DNA from: JAICKM01 sp050998805
GTDB lineage: Bacteria; Chloroflexota; Chloroflexia; QHBQ01; JAICKM01
Length of the DNA stretch: 64,000 nucleotides
Reading direction: 5' to 3'
NCBI GenBank assembly: GCA_050998805.1
Contig: JBPCPV010000025.1
Span: forward strand, 1 to 64,000
The translations under genes and the position numbers were made by a program. This document shows, one piece after another, positions 59,215-64,000 of the stretch. Every line of letters begins with the position of its first letter. Within the stretch, counting starts at the first letter, position 1. Under the pieces are notes generated by a model. The model did not search any database. It saw nothing but the letters and a program-made list of their open reading frames with translations, and was not told the origin of the DNA.

Positions 59215-60027
59215 CTAGCTCCACTTGAAGAATCGAACGGCGACAAACACTGCGGCGGCGAAATAGATTACCACCCCCAGCAAGTCGGCGGGCAGCGGTA
59301 GGCTGGGCGCAAGAGCCTGGCCCAGACTCTGCCCGACCATCGGCGTGCGGATCAGGTCGGCCATCATCGCGCTCGGAAGGTACTTCCCGACCGCTTGGAG
59401 CCAGTCGGGCAGTTGGGCGAGGGGGATCATCAGCCCGCCGAGGAACATCAGTGGGAAGTAGACCACCTGCGTGATGATGTTGACGGTCTCGACCTTGCGG
59501 GCGAGGGCCGCGACGGCCTGCCCGAAGGCCATAAAGAGCAGCGCGCCGCCGATCACCGATGGGATGGCAATCAGAAGGTTCAGTGCATCGTACTTCGCGC
59601 CGAAGACGAGGATGCTGGTGGCGACCAACACAAACGCCTGCACGACCATGATCCCGCCCTGGGTGACGATGCGCGCCAAAAGGAACTGCCAGAGAGGCAG
59701 CGGGGTGGACTGGATGCGGCGGAGGATACCCCGCTCGCGCCAAACCGCCATCGCGCTCGCGTTGCCGATCAGCCCATTAGCCAGCAAGCTAAGGACGATC
59801 ATGCCGGTCGTAAGAAAAGCGATATAGACTCCTTTGCCCGCGCCGGACTGGTTGCCGAAAATCGAGCCGAAGAGCAGGATCAGGGCGATCGGGAAGGCAA
59901 GGCTCCAAAAGAGCGCCGTCCTATTCCGCACATACATGACCAGGTTCGCCTGGAGGAGCAGTCCGAACCTGGATACTGCTGTGCCGGTCTGCCCGATTGC
60001 CGCCGCCTCTGTGATACGAGTTGCCAT
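59215..60027 (-). CDS. ABC-2 type transporter permease
   Basis: 270 residues from ATG 60027 with six membrane helices. Family patterns include LVMYVRNRTALFWSLAFPIA at the start and VVYFPLMFLGGLMIPLAQLP near 185. This is the membrane part of an ABC-2 exporter for drugs, lantibiotics or lipids, paired with the ATPase gene just upstream (11-bp gap). Confidence 0.88.
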   Translation of the reverse strand: MATRITEAAAIGQTGTAVSRFGLLLQANLVMYVRNRTALFWSLAFPIALILLFGSIFGNQSGAGKGVYIAFLTTGMIVLSLLANGLIGNASAMAVWRERGILRRIQSTPLPLWQFLLARIVTQGGIMVVQAFVLVATSILVFGAKYDALNLLIAIPSVIGGALLFMAFGQAVAALARKVETVNIITQVVYFPLMFLGGLMIPLAQLPDWLQAVGKYLPSAMMADLIRTPMVGQSLGQALAPSLPLPADLLGVVIYFAAAVFVAVRFFKWS

Positions 60028-60038
60028 ATCTTTGTCTC

Positions 60039-61007
60039 CTATCGTATCTTCCGCCCGGTGAGGGCGATGAACACATCTTCGAGGTCCGCCTGCTTGATGC
60101 TCAGGTCGGTGAGTACCATCTTCCGGCTGACGGCAAGGGTTTGGAGGGCGAACGCGGTCTCCTGGGCGTTGCTCGACTGGATCACCAGCCGGCCGCCTTC
60201 GTAGCGAACGCCTGTGACCGAGGGGAGTTCGCACACATCGGCTTCCGGCAGCTTGGCCGTGGTGGTGATGCGCCCGTCGGCATGGATGCTGTTGGTCAAG
60301 CCGGCAGGCGTGTTGAGGGCGATGATCTCACCGTTGTCAATGATCGCGATGCGCGAGCAGAGTTCTTCGGCTTCCTCCATGTAGTGTGTAGTCAGCAGCA
60401 CCGTGCGGCCCTCCGACTGGATGTCGCGGATGCTGTCCCAGACGCTGCGTCGGGCCTGCGGGTCGAGGCCGGTGGTCGGCTCATCGAGGACGACGATCTG
60501 CGGGTCGTTGGCGAGAGCCAGCACGAGCGCGAGGCGCTGTTGCTGCCCGCCGCTGAGCTGCTCCGCCTGGGCGTTCGCCTTGTCCTGTAGCTCGAAGCGC
60601 GTCAGCAACTCGATCACCTGCGCCTTGTCGAGCATCACCTCGTACATCCCCGCATAGAGCCGCACGAGTTCCCATACTCTGAGCGTGTCGAAGAACGCGG
60701 TGCTTTGGAGGCTGATGCCGAGCATCCGCTTGACCGTCTCGGTCTCCCGCCCCACATCGTGGCCCATCACGCTGACCGTGCCCGACTGCGGCTTGACCAG
60801 GCCCTCTATCGCCGAGAGAGTCGTCGTCTTGCCGGCGCCGTTCGGCCCAAGTAGGCCGAATACCTCGCCCCGCCGCACCTGGAGCGATATGTTGCGTACA
60901 GCCTTTACTTCGCCATAGGAGACGGACAGCCCCTTGATGTCGATCACCGGCTCCCCGTGCGAGGGCGCGGGGCCGGCGGTTTCGGTTTCCTGAACAGTGC
61001 TGATCAT
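60039..61007 (-). CDS. ABC transporter ATP-binding protein (DrrA/CcmA-type)
   Basis: 322 residues from ATG 61007 (CCAGGAGGAACCG upstream). Walker A LLGPNGAGKTTT, signature AEQLSGGQQQRLALVLALAN, Walker B IVVLDEPTTGLDP and the H-loop TTHYMEEAEEL. The C-terminal extension (about 230-320) is of the DrrA type. It powers export by the permease downstream. It overlaps the preceding gene by 4 bp. Confidence 0.93.
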   Translation of the reverse strand: MISTVQETETAGPAPSHGEPVIDIKGLSVSYGEVKAVRNISLQVRRGEVFGLLGPNGAGKTTTLSAIEGLVKPQSGTVSVMGHDVGRETETVKRMLGISLQSTAFFDTLRVWELVRLYAGMYEVMLDKAQVIELLTRFELQDKANAQAEQLSGGQQQRLALVLALANDPQIVVLDEPTTGLDPQARRSVWDSIRDIQSEGRTVLLTTHYMEEAEELCSRIAIIDNGEIIALNTPAGLTNSIHADGRITTTAKLPEADVCELPSVTGVRYEGGRLVIQSSNAQETAFALQTLAVSRKMVLTDLSIKQADLEDVFIALTGRKIR

Positions 61008-61510
61008 CGGTTCCTCCTGGTTGCGGTACTCATGCTCTGTCTGGGCAGCGTCCTTTTTCGTGAGTTGATCGCATAGATGCCAACCGCAACTGCCCCGACA
61101 GCAATGGCAGCGACAAGCCATCCAGGCGCTTGTAGGTCAATGGCGCTGATGATGGCAAAGCCGTCAAATAGGGATATGAGATCAAATCCGACATGGTCAA
61201 CGACTGCTCCTTGATTTCCATGCGGTTCTCGCAGGACTGACACGGCTTGAGCCGCACGCCAGATCATGTACAAGCCGAGAAGGGCCAGTCCCCCAAAGAT
61301 GATTTGAGTCATCGTCAGGAGGCTCGTCACATGCGAGAGGATCGCTATGGCGAGAAAAACCTCGAGCAGAAGAAGGAGCGCCAGAAATGCTATTCCTAAT
61401 TGCAGTTGCCGGAGCCTATCCCGTTGGAAAATTAAGACGACGCCAACGACGAATGCTCCTGTTGCGCTGAGTGTATGGGCAACGATCGAAAGCGTATGGA
61501 AGTCGAGCAT
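61004..61510 (-). CDS. Unknown multi-pass membrane protein heading the ABC exporter operon
   Basis: 168 residues with four helices (first LSIVAHTLSATGAFVVGVVL; last WLVAAIAVGAVAVGIYAI). No domain named. Coupled to the ATPase gene by an ATGA overlap. A role as accessory or immunity protein of the exporter is possible. Confidence 0.55.
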   Translation of the reverse strand: MLDFHTLSIVAHTLSATGAFVVGVVLIFQRDRLRQLQLGIAFLALLLLLEVFLAIAILSHVTSLLTMTQIIFGGLALLGLYMIWRAAQAVSVLREPHGNQGAVVDHVGFDLISLFDGFAIISAIDLQAPGWLVAAIAVGAVAVGIYAINSRKRTLPRQSMSTATRRNR

Positions 61511-61662
61511 CTATTTCTCCCCGTGCATCGTGCAGCTTTTCAGCAGTAGGCCGCCATTGTCGGGCGCGTGTAGAGTTTTCTACATGCCCATTGTAGCGTA
61601 CAGCCGGCTGTTGTGCTAGCGGAGGAAGTAACGACTACGGGGGAGAAAAGTCAAGAAGTGTG

Positions 61663-61678
61663 TGTGACTTTGGTCACA
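61663..61678. promoter_or_regulatory. Perfect CRP/FNR-type site
   Basis: TGTGAC-TTTG-GTCACA, a perfect 16-bp palindrome that also fits TGTGA-N6-TCACA, the CRP consensus. It lies about 150 bp upstream of the exporter/two-component operon. Confidence 0.55.
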
Positions 61679-61740
61679 TGATCGGATGAACATAAAAGCA
61701 GATGCCCGGCTTGTGCCGGACCTCATGCGGAGCCACTGAT

Positions 61741-61765
61741 ATTCTTCACTGCGCTCAGAATGACA
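61741..61765. repeat. Dispersed small repeat (copy C)
   Basis: ATTCTTCACTGCGCTCAGAA then TGACA, same orientation as 5201-5227. Confidence 0.7.
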
Positions 61766-61792
61766 GTGCTACTTCCTGCCGGCGAAGGCCGA

Positions 61793-63292
61793 CTAGCCCT
61801 TGTCCGGCGCGGCCAGCTCCACAAACGTCCGCACCGCAGCGCCCGATGCGCCCTTCGCCGCGTAGGGGACATCGCGCTCGTTCCAGCCGGTGCCAGCTAT
61901 GTCGAGGTGCGCCCACGGAGTGTCGCTCACGAAGTGCTGGAGGAAGAGCGCGGCGGTGATCGTGCCTGCGGGCCGCCCTCCGGTGTTGGCGACATCGGCT
62001 ATCGGCGTCTTGATCTGCTCTTTGTATTCGGGGAAGAGCGGCAGCTGCCAGGCCCGCTCCCCGGCGGCTTCCGCGGCATGCATCACTTCGGCTACCCAGT
62101 TCTGCGGCTCGCCGAGCACGGCCATCGCCACATGCCCGAGCGCGATCACGACCGCACCGGTCAGCGTGGCGACATCAACCAGCTTCGTCGCGCCCCGGGT
62201 CCGCGCCAGGTGGAGGCAGTCGGCGAGCACCAGACGGCCTTCGGCGTCGGTGTTGAGGATCTCGATGGTGGTGCCGTTCGCTGCGCGCACCACGTCGCCG
62301 GGCTTGTTCGCGGTGCCGCTCGGCATGTTCTCCACGAAGCCGACGACGCCGATCACGTTGGTCTTCGGCTTGAGCGCGGCGATTGACTGCATCGCCCCGA
62401 TGACCGCCGCCGCGCCGCCCATATCGTATTTCATGAAGTGCATGTTCTCGGCAGGCTTGATCGAAATCCCGCCGCTGTCGAACGTCACTCCCTTGCCGAC
62501 GAGACCCAGCGTCTCTTTGCTCCCCCGGTCGCCCCGGTAGGAGAGGACGACGACGCGCGCCGGCCACTGGCTGCCGAGGGCCACGCTCCGCACCGAGTTC
62601 ATGCCCAGCTTTTCGAGCGCGGCATCATCCAGGATCTCGCAATCGAGGCCGGCCGATTTCGCCATCGCCTGCGTGCGCTCCGCGGCCACCAGGGGCGTCA
62701 TGATGTTCGCAGGTTCCTCGGCCAGGGCGCGGGTGAAGTTCACGCCCTCAGCGATCTTGCGGCCGCGGTCGGCACCGGCCTGCAAGTCCTTCTTGTCGAG
62801 CTTGCCGGTCAGGATTGTGATCTCCTCCAGCTTGCGCTGCTCGCGCTCGGCTGTGCGGTAGAGATCCGCCTCGACGGGGCCGGTGAGCGCGCCGTCCACA
62901 ATCGCCTGCCCGACTTGCGCCGCGCTCAGGCCCGGCGCTTCGAGCGCGAAGGCAACCCGCTTCGCTCCACGGTTGCGGGCGGCGCGCGCCCCCGCCGCCG
63001 CGAGGCGGCGCAGCTGCATCACGCCAAACTGCTCGCGTTTGCCGGAGCCGATCAGGAAAATGCGGCGGACTTTGAGCGCGCCTGCGGTGTGGACCGGCTC
63101 GATCTCGTAGAGGCTGCCGCGCAGCTCCTCACCCTGGAGGCTCGCCGCGAGGTCTCCGCCCAGCTTGCCGTCGAGGTTCTTCCATGCGGGGGGCAGGCTG
63201 GCTTTGTCTTCTGTAAACCAGTTCAGGATCAGGGCGTCGGCTTCGACCTTTTCCGGCGCGTCTGTAGAAACACGGATCGTGATGTCGGGCAT
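61793..63292 (-). CDS. pepA: Leucyl aminopeptidase (cytosol aminopeptidase, M17)
   Basis: 499 residues. The M17 signature NTDAEGRLVLADCL is intact. Other metal and substrate residues lie in GKGVTFDSGGISIKP and MKYDMGGAAAV. The N-domain (1-170) is the regulatory macro-like domain. The enzyme releases N-terminal leucine and other residues using two divalent metals, usually as a hexamer. Transcribed alone; ATG 63292 follows AAGAGGAGTC. Confidence 0.95.
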   Translation of the reverse strand: MPDITIRVSTDAPEKVEADALILNWFTEDKASLPPAWKNLDGKLGGDLAASLQGEELRGSLYEIEPVHTAGALKVRRIFLIGSGKREQFGVMQLRRLAAAGARAARNRGAKRVAFALEAPGLSAAQVGQAIVDGALTGPVEADLYRTAEREQRKLEEITILTGKLDKKDLQAGADRGRKIAEGVNFTRALAEEPANIMTPLVAAERTQAMAKSAGLDCEILDDAALEKLGMNSVRSVALGSQWPARVVVLSYRGDRGSKETLGLVGKGVTFDSGGISIKPAENMHFMKYDMGGAAAVIGAMQSIAALKPKTNVIGVVGFVENMPSGTANKPGDVVRAANGTTIEILNTDAEGRLVLADCLHLARTRGATKLVDVATLTGAVVIALGHVAMAVLGEPQNWVAEVMHAAEAAGERAWQLPLFPEYKEQIKTPIADVANTGGRPAGTITAALFLQHFVSDTPWAHLDIAGTGWNERDVPYAAKGASGAAVRTFVELAAPDKG

Positions 63293-63382
63293 GGATCGTA
63301 GACTCCTCTTGGGTAGCTCTTGATTGAGTGCAAGGCACTCACAGGATACTACTTCCGGCGAGGCTTGTCAAACGCGGCCTTG

Positions 63383-63431
63383 CTGTCAGCCGTTAGCTTT
63401 CAGCTTTCAGCAGTGGGCTGTCATCTTTCGG
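63383..63431. repeat. Heptamer array, seven units (CTGTCAG/CTTTCAG)
   Basis: CTGTCAG CCGTTAG CTTTCAG CTTTCAG CAGTGGG CTGTCAT CTTTCGG; unit shared with the ileS-end array. Confidence 0.8.
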
Positions 63432-63585
63432 GTGGCGGACCAGGCACAGGGGTGGGCGAGTTTCTGATAATTCGTGCCTGGCGGGTAATAATAATTTTGA
63501 GTTACGAAGGCTGACGGTGAGTGGTGGGCCGTCCGCGAGAGGACAACGGGCACAACATTGGTCATTGTGTTACCTCCTCATTCGC

Positions 63586-63611
63586 AAAGATACTCCGATC
63601 GGAGTATCTTT
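63586..63611. repeat. Perfect 26-bp palindrome (AAAGATACTCCGA and its complement)
   Basis: AAAGATACTCCGA is followed directly by TCGGAGTATCTTT. The same 11-mer AAAGATACTCC is found at 10756 and 63772. Confidence 0.9.
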
Positions 63612-63792
63612 CGATAAACTGGGTAAAAACCACCGGCAAGCGGTGGGGCATGGTGCCGCGCGCCCTTTTTCTAGGCACGAAGCGGCCGGTTATTTTTACC
63701 CTCTCACTTTATATATCCATTTGAGGGGCGATTTACTGCCACATTTGGGGGGAGTTGGGGGCCTCGGGGGCAAAGATACTCCTAAAGACCTA

Positions 63793-63827
63793 GAGCGGAG
63801 TGCGGAGTGCGGAGTGCGGAGTGGTGG
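63793..63827. repeat. Heptamer array, five units (GTGCGGA)
   Basis: GAGCGGA, three GTGCGGA, GTGGTGG. Confidence 0.8.
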
Positions 63828-63858
63828 GGCCTGCGGGCGGGGGGCGGTAGGGAGTGGG

Positions 63859-64000
63859 TTATGGAGGGTGGTCAGCGGCCTCGTGCTCAGCCACTACCCT
63901 CTCGATTAACTCCACCGCGTGCTCCTGGCCGGGCAGGGCGTGCATCTCGGCTTGAAGCCGCGCAGCGTTCTGCCGGTAAATCGGGTTGCCGAGCACTTCT
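63859..64000 (-). CDS. C-terminus of a GT1/MGT-type glycosyltransferase, cut by the window edge
   Basis: Forty-six visible codons end at TAA 63859-63861. The peptide NPIYRQNAARLQAEMHALPG followed by AVELIERVVAE is the usual end of MGT/UGT-family macrolide or flavonoid glucosyltransferases. The rest of the gene lies beyond the right edge. Confidence 0.65.
   Translation of the reverse strand, partial: EVLGNPIYRQNAARLQAEMHALPGQEHAVELIERVVAEHEAADHPP

Larger units (their letters stand above)
63293..63858. other. 566-bp intergenic region of repeats; no gene seen
   Basis: Contains two heptamer arrays (63383-63431, 63793-63827), the GTTACGAAGGCTGA word (63501-63514), a perfect 26-bp palindrome (63586-63611) and a further AAAGATACTCC (63772-63782). 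I see no coding region with a ribosome site. Confidence 0.6.

Overview
The window is GC-rich, gene-dense bacterial DNA, probably from a member of the Chloroflexota (inference). Supporting signs: a RibX/RibY riboflavin transporter behind an FMN riboswitch, a YvcK with an N-terminal membrane anchor, threonine/proline-rich linkers in secreted proteins, RND and ABC exporters without outer-membrane partners, and a long-type IleS behind a T-box. There is no rRNA and no CRISPR array. Two tRNA genes are present. Promoters are ordinary sigma-70 type; several are perfect or near-perfect TTGACA-17-TATAAT, and some genes look leaderless.

Layout. 1-5.2 kb: edge of a possible transposase, a GT-C type membrane glycosyltransferase and a large RND transporter. 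5.4-12.5 kb: secreted TolB-like propeller protein, a damaged TumE-like toxin/partner pair between two copies of a hairpin, a MarR-controlled drug exporter with clear operators, and a second MFS protein. 12.5-16.3 kb: FMN riboswitch-ribX-ribY and yvcK. 16.3-21.3 kb: gap, a SnoaL-like gene, pgk, tpiA and a phosphohexomutase. 21.4-25.3 kb: two convergent zinc-ribbon proteins, one a dynamin-like GTPase. 25.4-30.1 kb: an accessory zone with a truncated regulator fused to a truncated lyase, a structured leader RNA with its own terminator ahead of a methyltransferase, a PD-(D/E)XK-like nuclease gene bracketed by 70-bp inverted repeats, and a frameshifted LppX-like gene.

30.2-37.4 kb: polA-rph, a HisC-like protein lacking the PLP lysine, a methyltransferase with a Trm112-like tail, an LLM oxidoreductase broken by an in-frame TAG, and OsmC. 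37.4-43.4 kb: tRNA-Leu and tRNA-Val with a consensus promoter, an M20 peptidase, a VOC protein, small membrane proteins and an amidohydrolase. 43.5-46.8 kb: an S41 protease gene also broken by an in-frame TAG, next to a tnpB-only IS605-type element. 46.9-50.2 kb: thiolase-aldehyde dehydrogenase operon. 50.1-50.35 kb: a compact transcription unit (consensus promoter, perfect Shine-Dalgarno, 13-codon ORF, mutually exclusive helices, terminator), which I regard as the best candidate for something new. 50.4-56.65 kb: DUF5666-like protein, then ileS, a zinc-ribbon protein and a cupin-RNase H fusion behind a T-box. 56.7-61.5 kb: a sensor kinase/response regulator with an ABC exporter. 61.8-64 kb: pepA and the end of a glycosyltransferase gene.

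Two features run through the whole window. One is a set of short intergenic arrays, all with a 7-bp period but with different unit sequences, often overlapping gene ends. The other is several families of dispersed small palindromic repeats. Several genes are broken (frameshifts or nonsense codons); real decay and assembly or base-calling error cannot be told apart from the sequence alone.
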